Assembly (NCBI RefSeq): GCF_003260975.1
Contig: NZ_CP030041.1
Coordinates: forward strand, 3,147,001-3,211,000
DNA from: Echinicola strongylocentroti
GTDB taxonomy: Bacteria > Bacteroidota > Bacteroidia > Cytophagales > Cyclobacteriaceae
Length of the DNA stretch: 64,000 bases
Direction of reading: 5' to 3'
Position numbers and translations under genes: made by a program. Below the pieces are notes generated by a model, which was given only the letters and a program-made list of their open reading frames with translations, did not search any database and was not told the DNA's origin. Positions 36,861 to 45,989 of the stretch are shown in pieces (the first letter of the stretch is position 1; each line of letters starts with the position of its first letter).

Positions 36861-37796
36861 ATGAGACACACCAAAATTCACCTTCTAACATTCCTAAAAG
36901 GAATGGGCATGGGTGCGGCGGACATTGTACCGGGAGTTTCCGGTGGGACCATCGCCCTGATTACCGGCATTTACGAAACATTGCTGGACAGCATTAAGTC
37001 TATCGACTTAGAAGCGCTGAAACTCCTGGGCCGGTTTAAGCTGAGCGCCTTATGGAAACACATCAATGGTAGTTTTTTGGTTGCGTTGTTCTTGGGGATA
37101 TTTACCAGTATCTTTACGCTCTCAAAGCTGATTACCTACTTGATGGAGGTACATCCCATCCCCTTGTGGTCATTCTTTTGTGGATTGATCATTATCAGTT
37201 CAGTGCTGATTTTGCGGGATATTAAAAGATGGAACTTAATGGTCGCTTTGGCCATTCCTGTAGGAGCAGTATTGGCTTATTGGGTGACAGGGCTGAACCC
37301 CGTGGAGTCTCCCAATTCCCTGTACTTTACCTTTATCTCTGGAGCTATTGCGATATGTGCGATGATCCTTCCGGGAATTTCTGGCAGCTTTTTGTTGTTA
37401 ATATTAGGTAAGTACGAAGCCATCCTTATGGCAGTTACCGAAAAGGACTTTCTTACCTTGGGAGTATTTGCAGTGGGGTGCTTGGTCGGACTGTTGTCTT
37501 TCTCAAGGCTGATCAGTTGGCTGCTGAAAAACCACCACGCAGTGACCATTGCGGTGCTTTCAGGCTTTATGTTGGGATCGATCAATAAAATCTGGCCATG
37601 GAAAAAAGTAGTCAGCTTTAGGATTTCCAGCAGCGGAGAGCAAAAGCCCTTCATTACCGAAAACCTACTGCCCAATCATTATCTGGCAGAGACCGGTAGT
37701 GAGCCGAAGTTCTTTATTGGACTCTTGGCGTTTCTGTTTGGCATTCTACTGGTGATAGGATTGGAGAGAATGGCGTTTTATTTAAAAAAGAGATGA
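36861..37796 (+). CDS. DUF368 (PopT-type) membrane transporter
   Basis: A polytopic membrane protein of about 311 residues. I start it at ATG 36861 (MRHTKIHLL); the longer frame from 36777 overlaps the comA end and adds a non-conserved stretch. Family hallmarks are KGMGMGAADIVPGVSGGTIAL near the N-terminus (here GMGAADIVPGVSGGT) and its second-half repeat CAMILPGISGSFLLLILGKY, seen as MILPGISGSFLL. DUF368 proteins were recently identified as undecaprenyl-phosphate translocases that recycle the lipid carrier for wall and surface polymers. Its stop overlaps the aroE start by four bases. Confidence 0.9.
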   Translation: MRHTKIHLLTFLKGMGMGAADIVPGVSGGTIALITGIYETLLDSIKSIDLEALKLLGRFKLSALWKHINGSFLVALFLGIFTSIFTLSKLITYLMEVHPIPLWSFFCGLIIISSVLILRDIKRWNLMVALAIPVGAVLAYWVTGLNPVESPNSLYFTFISGAIAICAMILPGISGSFLLLILGKYEAILMAVTEKDFLTLGVFAVGCLVGLLSFSRLISWLLKNHHAVTIAVLSGFMLGSINKIWPWKKVVSFRISSSGEQKPFITENLLPNHYLAETGSEPKFFIGLLAFLFGILLVIGLERMAFYLKKR

Positions 37797-38533
37797 GAAA
37801 ATTCGGACTAATCGGTTATCCTTTAAAGCACTCTTTCTCCGGGAAATACTTCGCGGAGAAATTTGAGCGTGAAGGTATTCATGACTGTCAGTACGACTTA
37901 TATGAAATTGATGCCATCGGCAAATTTCCGGACCTGATCAAAAACAACCCGGAGCTGGAAGGTATCAATGTCACCATTCCTTATAAAGAACAGGTCATCC
38001 CTTATCTTGATGAACTGGAGCCGGGCTGTAAGGCCATCGGTGCCGTTAATTGCATCAAAATCAAAGATAATAAGCTCATCGGATACAATACCGACTATAT
38101 CGGCTTCAAAGAATCCTTGGATGCTTGGCTGCATGGCAAGCGGCCAAAAACCTTGGTCTTAGGCACTGGAGGAGCATCTAAAGCCATAAAACAGGCCCTT
38201 GAAGGCCTCGATATGCCTTATCTTATGGTGTCCCGAAATGCCAATGGGCAAAAAGGGATGATCAGCTATGATGACCTTATCCAAAATGAAAAATACCTTC
38301 AAGAATATTTTTTGATCGTCAACACCACCCCAGTGGGGACTTTTCCCAATACCGAAGAAATGCCCGCTATCCCAGTAGGCCAAATCGGCAGAGAACACAA
38401 GGTGTATGACTTAGTTTACAATCCAGAAAAAACCTTCTTAATGCGGTCCCTTGAAGCCCGCGGTGCGGTAGTAAAAAATGGTTTGGAAATGCTCCAACTT
38501 CAGGCAGAAGCTGCTTGGAAGATTTGGAACTAG
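37793..38533 (+). CDS. aroE: Shikimate dehydrogenase
   Basis: A 246-residue NADPH-dependent enzyme reducing 3-dehydroshikimate in aromatic amino acid synthesis. Substrate residues are in GYPLKHSFSG, INVTIPYKE with catalytic Lys65, and NTDYIGF with Asp101. The nucleotide site is VLGTGGASKAI (about 122-132). C-terminal VYDLVYNPEKT and NGLEMLQLQAE complete the family pattern. It is slightly shorter than E. coli AroE, as usual in Bacteroidota. It is coupled to the DUF368 gene by an ATGA overlap; both products serve envelope or basic metabolism, with no obvious direct link. Confidence 0.95.
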   Translation: MRKFGLIGYPLKHSFSGKYFAEKFEREGIHDCQYDLYEIDAIGKFPDLIKNNPELEGINVTIPYKEQVIPYLDELEPGCKAIGAVNCIKIKDNKLIGYNTDYIGFKESLDAWLHGKRPKTLVLGTGGASKAIKQALEGLDMPYLMVSRNANGQKGMISYDDLIQNEKYLQEYFLIVNTTPVGTFPNTEEMPAIPVGQIGREHKVYDLVYNPEKTFLMRSLEARGAVVKNGLEMLQLQAEAAWKIWN

Positions 38534-38913
38534 TGTTAAGTCACACGTTGATTGACGCTCCCTTTCGTTCCCCCTCTGTCCACGCCGCGGCGTGGATGTC
38601 AGCGCATAAGAATGCTCCTTTAGGGGTAGGAGAGCGGTAGAAATGCATCAAAGCAGACGTGCTTGGCACCAGACAGGTAACCGAGGATTAGCGACCACAG
38701 CAATTGGAACGAACAAGGTGTAATGCCTACTGACGTGTGTCCATTTGGATATGAAGTCAGTGCTTTCCGGCTATTCGTTTCTTTGCCAAAGCTTCGTTCC
38801 GTGACTGTCTAGTGAAAAAGGTGGCTTGGAGACCGTGACACCCCATGGCATCCTAGCCGTCAACAACTACCTAGTAACATTAAAACCTTTCAAACATTAC
38901 AACAACAAAAACC
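38534..38913. other. Intergenic stretch without recognised genes
   Basis: Contains the palindrome CCACGCCGCGGCGTGG near 38580-38595 and CTCCTTTAGGGGTAGGAG near 38612-38629. I saw no tRNA-like cloverleaf or open frame. The last 60 bases before 38914 are the AT-rich leader of the decarboxylase gene. Confidence 0.5.
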
Positions 38914-40164
38914 ATGTTCTGGAAAAAATTATCACACGAAGAAGTAAAGAAAGCCGTATTTGAGGCATTAGATAAAAATCATAATTATAGAGGAGAAAAC
39001 CCCGCGCTCGGCGTGCCGGGAACGTATTTGGACACGACAGAATTCTACCATGATGCGCCATTCCTGAAAGACGCACCCTTCATGTCGGTCATGGTCCAAA
39101 ACCCCAACCATATCGGAATCCACACCTTGAGTGAGGAATCCGTTCTTGACCTTTTTGAGGGCACTCAAAAAATCGAGAGAGAGCTGATTAACTTGGTGGC
39201 TGAGGAAGTCTTTGCCGGAGAAAAAGGTCAGCAGGACGGCTATGTGGCCACAGGTGGCACGGAAGCTAATATTCAGGCCATGTGGGTCTACCGTAATTTC
39301 TTCCAGGCAGCATTCGGTGCCAAGACAGAAGAAATCGCCGTGGTATATTCCAGCGATTCGCACTATTCGATGCCCAAGGGCGCCAACCTGCTCAACCTCC
39401 ATAATATCATCCTGGAGGTGGATGAAGAAACACGCCAGATTACCCAAGAATCCCTGGAGCACAGTATCGCTGAGGCTAAAGAAAAAGGTATTAATTACTT
39501 CATCGTCATTGCCAACCTCTCCACGACCATGTTTGGCTCTGTGGATGATGTGGACCGCTTGGGCGACTTCTTTACCACGGCCAATGTGACTTTCAGAATT
39601 CACGTGGACGCGGCCTATGGAGGGTTTATCTATCCCTTTACGCATGAAGAAAGTGCCTACACATTTAAGAACCCCTACATCACCTCATTTACCAGTGATG
39701 GCCATAAAATGCTCCAAACGCCTTATGGCACAGGGCTGTTTTTGATCAGAAAAGGCTATATCCACCATGTTTGTACCGAAGAGGCACAATACATCCCCGG
39801 GAAGGACTATACACTGTGCGGATCCAGGTCCGGAGCCAACGCCGTATCCATGTGGATGATCCTAAAAATCCACGGTTCCGAAGGGTGGAAATATAAAATG
39901 GCCTCGCTCTGTGACCGTACCGAAACGATCTGTACCAGACTGGACCGGATGGGGGTAAAATACTTCCGAAACCCGCACCTGAACATCATTACCATCAAGT
40001 CGGAATTTGTCTCACCAAGAATAGCCAAGAAGTATAATCTCGTGGCAGACAGCTATGAACATAAGCCAAAATGGTACAAAATAGTGGTCATGCACCACGT
40101 AAGACAGGGTATCTTGGACAGCTTCCTGATGGACTTGGAAGGCGAATTGGTAAGTAAAGGCTGA
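38914..40164 (+). CDS. PLP-dependent group II decarboxylase
   Basis: A 416-residue fold-type I enzyme of the glutamate/aspartate/aromatic decarboxylase group. Key parts are GYVATGGTEANIQAMW (PLP phosphate region), SSDSHYSMPKGANLL, HVDAAYGGFIYPF with the PLP-contacting Asp, and the Schiff-base Lys265 in SFTSDGHKMLQTPYG. The late HLNIITIKS and KWYKIVVMHHVRQG fit the small domain. The substrate cannot be told by eye. L-aspartate decarboxylation to beta-alanine (PanP type) and amine formation from glutamate or tyrosine are the main options. It is a stand-alone gene with no antiporter or transporter beside it. Confidence 0.85.
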   Translation: MFWKKLSHEEVKKAVFEALDKNHNYRGENPALGVPGTYLDTTEFYHDAPFLKDAPFMSVMVQNPNHIGIHTLSEESVLDLFEGTQKIERELINLVAEEVFAGEKGQQDGYVATGGTEANIQAMWVYRNFFQAAFGAKTEEIAVVYSSDSHYSMPKGANLLNLHNIILEVDEETRQITQESLEHSIAEAKEKGINYFIVIANLSTTMFGSVDDVDRLGDFFTTANVTFRIHVDAAYGGFIYPFTHEESAYTFKNPYITSFTSDGHKMLQTPYGTGLFLIRKGYIHHVCTEEAQYIPGKDYTLCGSRSGANAVSMWMILKIHGSEGWKYKMASLCDRTETICTRLDRMGVKYFRNPHLNIITIKSEFVSPRIAKKYNLVADSYEHKPKWYKIVVMHHVRQGILDSFLMDLEGELVSKG

Positions 40165-40252
40165 CCAATAGCAGTATCAACAACTGCCATCACATAAGTT
40201 AGGGGAGCTATTGAAACCATGTGTGGTGAGGAGCCAGTGGTATGGTATATTT

Positions 40253-40282
40253 TGTATCCTGCGGATGCTTCCGCAGGATACA
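40253..40282. terminator. 13 bp hairpin downstream of the decarboxylase
   Basis: TGTATCCTGCGGA (40253-40265), loop TGCT, TCCGCAGGATACA (40270-40282). No T-run follows on the plus strand, so termination activity is uncertain. Confidence 0.5.
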
Positions 40283-40300
40283 GGACTGTCCGAAGCATCC

Positions 40301-40335
40301 AAAAACAAAAAAAGCCATCCGCCGTAGCGGATGGC
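40301..40335 (-). terminator. GCCATCCGC terminator, minus-oriented
   Basis: GCCATCCGC (40314-40322), loop CGTA, GCGGATGGC (40327-40335), followed on the minus strand by TTTTTTTGTTTTTG. Almost identical, including the CATCCAAAAACAAAAAAA flank, to the terminator at 42011-42046. It is 330 bases past the DUF4221 gene, with a family 1 element between. Confidence 0.75.
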
Positions 40336-40368
40336 CCTATTCAAATATTACAATCCTCAAATCTTACC

Positions 40369-40560
40369 ATTTCAACCCGATTTATGCATTAGGGATCGTA
40401 ATCACCTGTCCCGATAGAGTGAAGGTTTGAAAGTGCAAGACAATAAGGCTGTTGAGGCATAGCACCGTAGTGATGACATCGAAAACAGCAGCGTAGCGAC
40501 TGATTTTGAAGCAGTTTCAGACCGTAATAGATAGGCTAATGCATATCCCGAATTTAACTC
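40369..40560 (-). repeat. Family 1 element, full copy B (about 192 bp)
   Basis: Reverse orientation relative to copy A. Ends are TTCAACCCGATTTATGCATT and GGCTAATGCATATCCCGAAT with TTAACTC. Internal GACTGATTTTGAAGCAGTTTC and GCGTAGCGAC, ATCGAAAACAGCAG and AAGGTTTGAAAGTGCAAGAC mirror copy A. It sits between convergent genes. Confidence 0.9.
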
Positions 40561-40664
40561 AAGCAGCTGAATAACAGACCTTACAGGAGAAAGAAGGCAA
40601 AATATCTCAGTCGGTGGGGCACAGCCCTCGTCATAACCAAGTAGGATAGAGGACGGAAATACGG

Positions 40665-41768
40665 CTACTCCATTCCCGGTAAAATAATCTTGGCATAGCC
40701 TATTTTGTCATCACTTTCCTGCTGGGCAAGTTTCAGGTAAAAGCCATGAGGTGTAAAAAAGCCGAGGGATGAGAACTCATTTGATGTAAATGCCAGCTCT
40801 GCGGTTTTTGTTAAGCTTTTATCCAATACAATAAAGCTACGGTTTTCTACCTTGTGTTCCGAACCCACCGATAATTTCGCTGCTCTTACCAATACCTGAT
40901 GCCAGGGACTGTACTGCAGGGTTCCATATTGGCTGGACTCGGGATTTGGGTTAAACACGATGTATTCACCACTTTTTTCTGTTGTTCCACGCAAAAACTC
41001 CATGGTCTTATTACTTCCCGCATCCACCCAGTAAGATTTTCCGTCCTTGATGCAGAGTAATTTATCATCCGCGGCAAATGAAATATAATGTTCCTTTCTG
41101 CTTTCCGAATACGCATGGGAATAATGACAAAATTCCGAATCATCCAAAAAGCCCTCGTACTTTTCCGGAAAAGGAAATCGCACGTAACGCTCCTCACCAG
41201 TCTGCATATTATACTGCAAGAGCCAGTCTTCATATTCCAACATTGGTGCTTTCAGCACAAAGGGGACATCAGTAACGGTGACGTTATTCCCTTTTAGGTA
41301 AATCGGATTATGGACAAAAGTAGCATAATGGGAGCTTCCTCTCACAGTATTTTCATGGGCAGGAAGATCGTGCCTGGTGAGTACCTTGCCCCCATGATCT
41401 GCCACGATCAGCTGCTTTCCACTGGATAGAAACAGCATGCTGTCTTGGCTGATCAAACTGCCAGAAATAAAACTGCCTATGCCATTGGGGCCTTCCTCCT
41501 TGAAAGATTGGGCAGATAACAGATCGCCCGTTTCAACATCATATAGCAAAAGTCTGTGGCCATTAAACTGGCCGAGCACCGATTTTCCGTCTTTTTCCAG
41601 ATAAGTAAAATCAGTACCCAGCCACTGTGTGTTTATATCTTTCTCAATCCATAAGGTATCCCTTACTAAATCCGTCAGCGAGCCGGACGTAAATACATGC
41701 TTTTCATTCGAGTTATTATTGCAGCTGAAAAGTAAACTGGCAAGCAAAAAACAGGTGAAATATCTCAT
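40665..41768 (-). CDS. DUF4221-like lipoprotein
   Basis: About 367 residues from ATG 41768 (MRYFTCFLLASLLFSCNNN); the frame is open further upstream, but this start gives a proper lipoprotein signal with lipobox LLFSC. The mature part is beta-rich, with several strand pairs of the kind FTYLEKDGKSVLGQFNG, HRLLLYDVETGDLL, SMLFLSSGKQLIVADHGG and YVRFPFPEKYEGF, suggesting a beta-propeller. It resembles the DUF4221/BF3164-like lipoproteins of Bacteroidota, whose function is unknown. Location would be the periplasm or outer membrane. It has no operon partner. Confidence 0.75.
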   Translation of the reverse strand: MRYFTCFLLASLLFSCNNNSNEKHVFTSGSLTDLVRDTLWIEKDINTQWLGTDFTYLEKDGKSVLGQFNGHRLLLYDVETGDLLSAQSFKEEGPNGIGSFISGSLISQDSMLFLSSGKQLIVADHGGKVLTRHDLPAHENTVRGSSHYATFVHNPIYLKGNNVTVTDVPFVLKAPMLEYEDWLLQYNMQTGEERYVRFPFPEKYEGFLDDSEFCHYSHAYSESRKEHYISFAADDKLLCIKDGKSYWVDAGSNKTMEFLRGTTEKSGEYIVFNPNPESSQYGTLQYSPWHQVLVRAAKLSVGSEHKVENRSFIVLDKSLTKTAELAFTSNEFSSLGFFTPHGFYLKLAQQESDDKIGYAKIILPGME

Positions 41769-42010
41769 AAATAGGTAGAACAAGGCAATAATTTTGTAAA
41801 AATTACTAAAAATATAGTCATAAGTCAATTTAGGTTCTGTATTATTTACTGCAAACCCTAACTCGCCCGTTTTCACTACCTACGGCACTACGAGGTGAAA
41901 GTCACGTCGGAATTTACCAAAAAAATAGTTGCACACTGTAAACCAAAAACGACCAGTGAAATCAACTACTCGCTTACTAAACGGCATTCATTCCTGCTTT
42001 GAAAATCATC

Positions 42011-42046
42011 CAAAAACAAAAAAAGCCATCCGCTACGGCGGATGGC
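42011..42046 (-). terminator. Terminator after the P5C dehydrogenase gene
   Basis: GCCATCCGC (42025-42033), loop TACG, GCGGATGGC (42038-42046), then on the minus strand TTTTTTTGTTTTTG. It is 40 bases past the stop codon. Upstream bases 41974-41993 (TTACTAAACGGCATTCATTC) are another family 2 junction motif. The rest of the 41769-42085 gap shows no gene. Confidence 0.9.
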
Positions 42047-42085
42047 CATCTTTAACTATTACAATCTTATAATTTTCCAATTACC

Positions 42086-43717
42086 TCAATCCTCTCCTTG
42101 GAATGGATAACGATAATCCGTCGGTGTGACGAAAGTTTCTTTGATGGTTCTTGGAGATACCCAGCGCAGCATATTGATCATCGCCCCAGCTTTATCGTTG
42201 GTGCCGGATTTTCTGGCGCCGCCAAATGGCTGCTGGCCGACTACCGCTCCAGTTGGTTTGTCGTTGATGTAGAAGTTACCCGCGGCATTTCTGAGCTTTT
42301 GGGTAGCTAACTGCGCAGCATAACGATCATGAGAGAAGATCGCCCCTGTCAATCCATACGGAGAAGTCTTGTCCACTAGTTCGAGTGCTTCTTCGAAATG
42401 GTCTTCCTGATACACGTAAATGGTCAGCACAGGGCCGAAGATCTCTTCGCACATGGTGGTGTACATTGGATCCTTGGCGAGGAGAACGGTCGGCTCTACG
42501 AAATAGCCTTTTGACTTGTCATAATTGCCACCGGCCACGACTTCCAGTCCATCATTCTTGGCATTATCGATATATTTGGCAATTTTATCAAAAGACTTTT
42601 CATCGATTACGGCATTAACGAAATTGCTGAAGTCTTCAGGTCCGCCCATTTTGATAGTGGACAAGTCTTCTTGCATGTATTTCTTGACATCTTCCCAAAG
42701 ATTAGAAGGAACATATGCCCTGGAAGCAGCGGAACATTTCTGTCCTTGAAACTCAAATGCTCCCCGCACAAGTCCAGTGGCCAGTTGCTTGGCATCGGCA
42801 GACTTATGGGCGATCACAAAGTCTTTTCCGCCAGTTTCCCCAACTATTCTAGGGTACGATTTATATTTCTCAATATTGTTGCCGATGGTTTTCCAGATGG
42901 TCTGGAATACAGCAGTGGATCCCGTAAAGTGTATACCTGCGAACTCAGGATGTTCAAAAATCACCTCACCAGCAGAAGGCCCATCTACATAGACCAGGTT
43001 GATAACGCCATCAGGCACACCAGCTTCCCTGAACACTTGCATCAAGACGTTGGCAGCGTAAATCTGGGTATAGGCAGGCTTCCACACGACGGTATTGCCC
43101 ATCATGGCAGGTGCCGTAGGCAGGTTTCCAGCAATGGCCGTAAAGTTAAATGGCGTCAGTGCAAAGACAAAACCTTCCAATGGTCGCTGTTCCAACCTGT
43201 TCCAAACACCATCTCCCGAAATAGGAGGCTGCTGCTTGTAGATGTCGGTCATATATTTGACATTGAACCGCAGAAAATCCACAATCTCGCAGGCAGAATC
43301 AATTTCAGCTTGGAAAGCATTCTTTGATTGGCCCAGCATGGTGGCTGCGTTTATTTTATATCGATAAGGACCTGCGATCAGGTCGGCGGCTTTCAGAAAA
43401 ATTGCGGCTCGCTGTTCCCACTCCATGGTTTCCCAAGCTTCCTTGGCTCCCAAAGCGGCATTGACTGCCTGTTCTACGTGAGACTTGTCACCTTCATGAA
43501 AATGCCCAAGTAGGTGTTGATGGTCATGAGGAGGGGACAGTGGTACCTTATTTCCTGTTCTTACTTCTTCACTCCCGATATACATCGGAACATCTATCTC
43601 CTTTGAGCGGGCCTCCTGAAGGGCTGCCTGCAGCTTAGCACGCTCTGGTGTTCCTGGCGCATAATCAAAAACCGGTTCGTTCTTTGGTTCCGGAACATTA
43701 AAAAAACCTTTTAGCAT
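42086..43717 (-). CDS. pruA: L-glutamate gamma-semialdehyde dehydrogenase
   Basis: A 543-residue NAD-dependent enzyme oxidising glutamate semialdehyde (from proline or ornithine) to glutamate. It follows the single-domain eukaryote/Bacteroidota type, not the bifunctional PutA. Motifs are FVFALTPFNFTAIAGNLPTAP, here as ALTPFNFTAIAG, then GNTVVWKPAY, the NAD-loop GIHFTGSTAVF, catalytic Glu in GETGGKDFVIA and catalytic Cys in GQKCSAASRAYV. C-terminal TGAVVGQQPFGGARKSGTND supports the assignment (in part QQPFGGARKSG). No putA-type proline dehydrogenase lies within the window, so the two steps are encoded apart. Confidence 0.95.
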   Translation of the reverse strand: MLKGFFNVPEPKNEPVFDYAPGTPERAKLQAALQEARSKEIDVPMYIGSEEVRTGNKVPLSPPHDHQHLLGHFHEGDKSHVEQAVNAALGAKEAWETMEWEQRAAIFLKAADLIAGPYRYKINAATMLGQSKNAFQAEIDSACEIVDFLRFNVKYMTDIYKQQPPISGDGVWNRLEQRPLEGFVFALTPFNFTAIAGNLPTAPAMMGNTVVWKPAYTQIYAANVLMQVFREAGVPDGVINLVYVDGPSAGEVIFEHPEFAGIHFTGSTAVFQTIWKTIGNNIEKYKSYPRIVGETGGKDFVIAHKSADAKQLATGLVRGAFEFQGQKCSAASRAYVPSNLWEDVKKYMQEDLSTIKMGGPEDFSNFVNAVIDEKSFDKIAKYIDNAKNDGLEVVAGGNYDKSKGYFVEPTVLLAKDPMYTTMCEEIFGPVLTIYVYQEDHFEEALELVDKTSPYGLTGAIFSHDRYAAQLATQKLRNAAGNFYINDKPTGAVVGQQPFGGARKSGTNDKAGAMINMLRWVSPRTIKETFVTPTDYRYPFQGED

Positions 43718-43802
43718 AATGAATTGAGTTTTATATATTCTGTATGAAACAAATATAGGAATATAGCCTAAAATACCATGCCAAAGTAGGCCTTTGGAGG
43801 GA

Positions 43803-44498
43803 TTATAGTATCTTTTTCAATTCCTCTAAATCACTAATGGTATACGTCGCCGTTAGCTCATTGTTTAGCTTGGAAGGGTTAAAAAACACCTGATCGATGG
43901 AGGCATTTCTGGCACCCTCGATGTCCGAAATGAGATTGTCACCGATCATAAGGCATTCATCGGGTGAAGTGCCCAATTGGTTCATGGCATATTCAAAAAT
44001 CCGCTTATCGGGCTTCTTGTGTCCGGTAGTTTCTGATGTGACCACCAGCTGAAAAAACGACTGAATGCCAGAAGAGGTCATTTTCAGCGCTTGGCTTTCA
44101 TCGAAGCCATTGGTGATGATGTGGAGTTCATATTTGGGGTGAAGATAATTAAGGATTTCTTTTGAATATCGAAAGAGGTGCGGCTTCGAGGAGGTTCGTT
44201 TCATAAAATCCTCTTCCATGGCCTTGGGTACTGGCACATCATGTGCACCAAATTCATCAAATATTCTCCTGAAGCGCTCTTTCCTGAGAGTTGCCTTATC
44301 CATGGTGCCTACATTATAATGCTCCCAAAGTCCGTAGTTTACCTGAAGGAAAGTGTTGTAGAAGTCATGGTTGGTGGGCACGCCTAGCCCCTCAAGAGCA
44401 TATATCTCATACAATTCGGATAGGGATTCCTGCACATTACGATCGTAATCCCACAAGGTATGGTCCAGGTCAAAAAAAAGGTGTTTGTACTGTTTCAA
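43803..44498 (-). CDS. yjjG: YjjG-type HAD nucleotidase
   Basis: A 231-residue haloacid-dehalogenase phosphatase, close to noncanonical pyrimidine nucleotidases that clean up modified nucleotides. Motif I is FFDLDHTLWDYD with the nucleophile Asp and acid-base Asp; motif II is IITNGFDES; the Lys of motif III is in GHKKPDKRIF; motif IV is MIGDNLISDIEGA. A helical cap (about 18-95) contains HYNVGTMDKATLRKERF. All catalytic residues are present. It is 15 bases downstream of the ArsR-type regulator gene in the same direction, so the two may be co-transcribed. Confidence 0.9.
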   Translation of the reverse strand: MKQYKHLFFDLDHTLWDYDRNVQESLSELYEIYALEGLGVPTNHDFYNTFLQVNYGLWEHYNVGTMDKATLRKERFRRIFDEFGAHDVPVPKAMEEDFMKRTSSKPHLFRYSKEILNYLHPKYELHIITNGFDESQALKMTSSGIQSFFQLVVTSETTGHKKPDKRIFEYAMNQLGTSPDECLMIGDNLISDIEGARNASIDQVFFNPSKLNNELTATYTISDLEELKKIL

Positions 44499-44513
44499 AA
44501 CGTCTGGTTGATT

Positions 44514-44894
44514 TTATCGATACGGATGATTTTCAATTTTATTAATAGCCAGTTCCCTATTGGAACGCAGTATCTCATAAATCTCCTGATCACGTAAAAG
44601 GTTCACATCCTTCTCGATAAACTTAAAAATCTGGTTGATGATATCGACGGCTTCATCCAAAATATAATAAAATGTCCACTGATCGATCCTTTTACTTCCC
44701 ACCAACCCTGCATTTTTCAAATAGGCCAGGTGCCGGCTTGTTTTGGTTTGGGTAAAGTCCAGAATATGTTCCAGATCGGAAATACACATTTCTTTATTTT
44801 GGATCAGGAGGTGGATGATCCTTACCCTTGGCTCTTCGGAAAGTGCCTTAAAAACCCGCATCCCATAATTCAAACTGATATTCTTGAGTCGCAT
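44514..44894 (-). CDS. ArsR-family winged-helix regulator
   Basis: A 126-residue DNA-binding protein with the ArsR/SmtB layout: KALSEEPRVRIIHLLIQNKEM, helix-turn-helix ISDLEHILDFTQTKTSRHLAYLKNAGLV and wing WTFYYILDE (quoted in parts). It lacks the ELCVC-type metal motif in helix 3; the only nearby Cys is in EMCISDL, so metal sensing is doubtful. A C-terminal helical tail (about 95-126) is of its own kind. It stands ahead of the YjjG-type gene and opposite in direction to the CarboxypepD-like gene at 45029, 134 bases away, which shares its upstream region. Confidence 0.88.
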   Translation of the reverse strand: MRLKNISLNYGMRVFKALSEEPRVRIIHLLIQNKEMCISDLEHILDFTQTKTSRHLAYLKNAGLVGSKRIDQWTFYYILDEAVDIINQIFKFIEKDVNLLRDQEIYEILRSNRELAINKIENHPYR

Positions 44895-45028
44895 TTAATA
44901 ACTTTTAACGAAGAAACCTCCCTGAAATTAAGAAAATACAGTGAAAATAACCTATAATAGCAGTTGAATTCAGGGGTAAAAAGCGAACTATTTTACCTTC
45001 CCATCGTTTCTTTTAAAAAAGGGTAATT

Positions 45029-45676
45029 TTGAAAATATCATTTACATATCTTGGTTTCTTTTTATCTTTTGTACTGGTTTTCTTCCTAAGCACAAATACA
45101 CAGGCGCAGGACACACAGGAAAGAAAAGTGGTACAGCTGTCAGGAATTATCCTTAATGCTGACAGTACCAGTGCTGTTTCCGGTGTGAACGTCTATGTAC
45201 CCCGTAAAGGAAGGGGAACCAGTTCCAACCAATTCGGTTATTTCTCAATGCCCGTAGCAGAAGGAGATAGCGTGGTATTTAGCTTTGTAGGCCTAAAAAA
45301 CCAAGTATTCAATGTCCCCATTAAAGTAAATGAAGATAAAGTCAGCTTGATCCTTACCATGGCGCAGGATGAAATTGCCCTTGGCGAAGTAGAAGTAATG
45401 CCCTACCCCACAGAGGAAGAATTCAAACAAGCAGTATTAGCCATGAACGTAGAGGAAATGCCCTTGGACCGTGGCAACCTAAGCCCTCAAATGCTATTGC
45501 GTTGGGCTGAACAGATGCCTGCGTCGGCCAATGAAAACTTCCGCACCTTCCAAAGTGGCCAAATGCAGCAACTCCAAGATCGCTATGGCCCGAGATCCTT
45601 CCCATTGCTTAACCCTTTTGCTTGGGCAGAATTTATTAAATCCATCAAGAGAGGTGATCTCAAGAGCAAGGACTAA
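45029..45676 (+). CDS. CarboxypepD_reg-like exported protein, TTG start
   Basis: A 215-residue exported protein. Signal peptide MKISFTYLGFFLSFVLVFF continues to about residue 26 (TQAQ). A carboxypeptidase-regulatory-like domain (about 32-115) follows: SGIILNADSTSAVSGVNVYV then RGTSSNQFGYFSMPVAEGDSV. The C-terminal part (about 130-215) has EVEVMPYPTEEEFKQAVLAM and FPLLNPFAWAEFIKSIKRG. There is an in-frame TAA at 45014-45016 and no ATG between it and the signal peptide, so TTG at 45029 is the only standard start; AAAAAAGGG stands six bases before it as a ribosome-binding-like site. It is an intact paralogue of the broken gene at 27974. Function unknown. Confidence 0.82.
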   Translation: MKISFTYLGFFLSFVLVFFLSTNTQAQDTQERKVVQLSGIILNADSTSAVSGVNVYVPRKGRGTSSNQFGYFSMPVAEGDSVVFSFVGLKNQVFNVPIKVNEDKVSLILTMAQDEIALGEVEVMPYPTEEEFKQAVLAMNVEEMPLDRGNLSPQMLLRWAEQMPASANENFRTFQSGQMQQLQDRYGPRSFPLLNPFAWAEFIKSIKRGDLKSKD

Positions 45677-45865
45677 TGAGCCTAGCTTACTTTGGGACAT
45701 GACTTGACCTTAACGACAAGCATACAACAGGTAAAAACTTACCTAATCGTCTTATAAGGGTCAAGCATAAAGATTGGGGGATAGTGGCTCGTTCTAATAG
45801 AACGCTGATGGTGCAGATGATTAAGATTTGCGTTGATTTTTTTTTCTTTAAATGGAATAGCCAAG

Positions 45866-45925
45866 TAGTAAAAAAAAGCCCTGAAAGGGCGTAACATCCT
45901 TAGCCATGGGCTACGCCCATGATGA
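45866..45925. repeat. GCCCTGAAAGGGC-type hairpin repeat
   Basis: AAAAAAAGCCCTGAAAGGGC (about 45870-45889), then GTAACATCC and the palindrome-like AGCCATGGGCTACGCCCATG. I know similar sequences as frequent intergenic elements of Bacteroidota. Confidence 0.6.
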
Positions 45926-45989
45926 ACATTTATAGATCACATCTAAAAGTACGGGGTACAGTGGTTACCGAATTTTCCCTATTATGCCC

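Noticed and set aside
38534..38913. Possible tRNA or small RNA gene
   Set aside because: Some short palindromes but no cloverleaf, T-loop consensus or CCA end.
38968..39645. 225-codon open frame antisense to the PLP decarboxylase
   Set aside because: It lies wholly within the decarboxylase gene, whose motifs are complete, and its own translation shows no domain.
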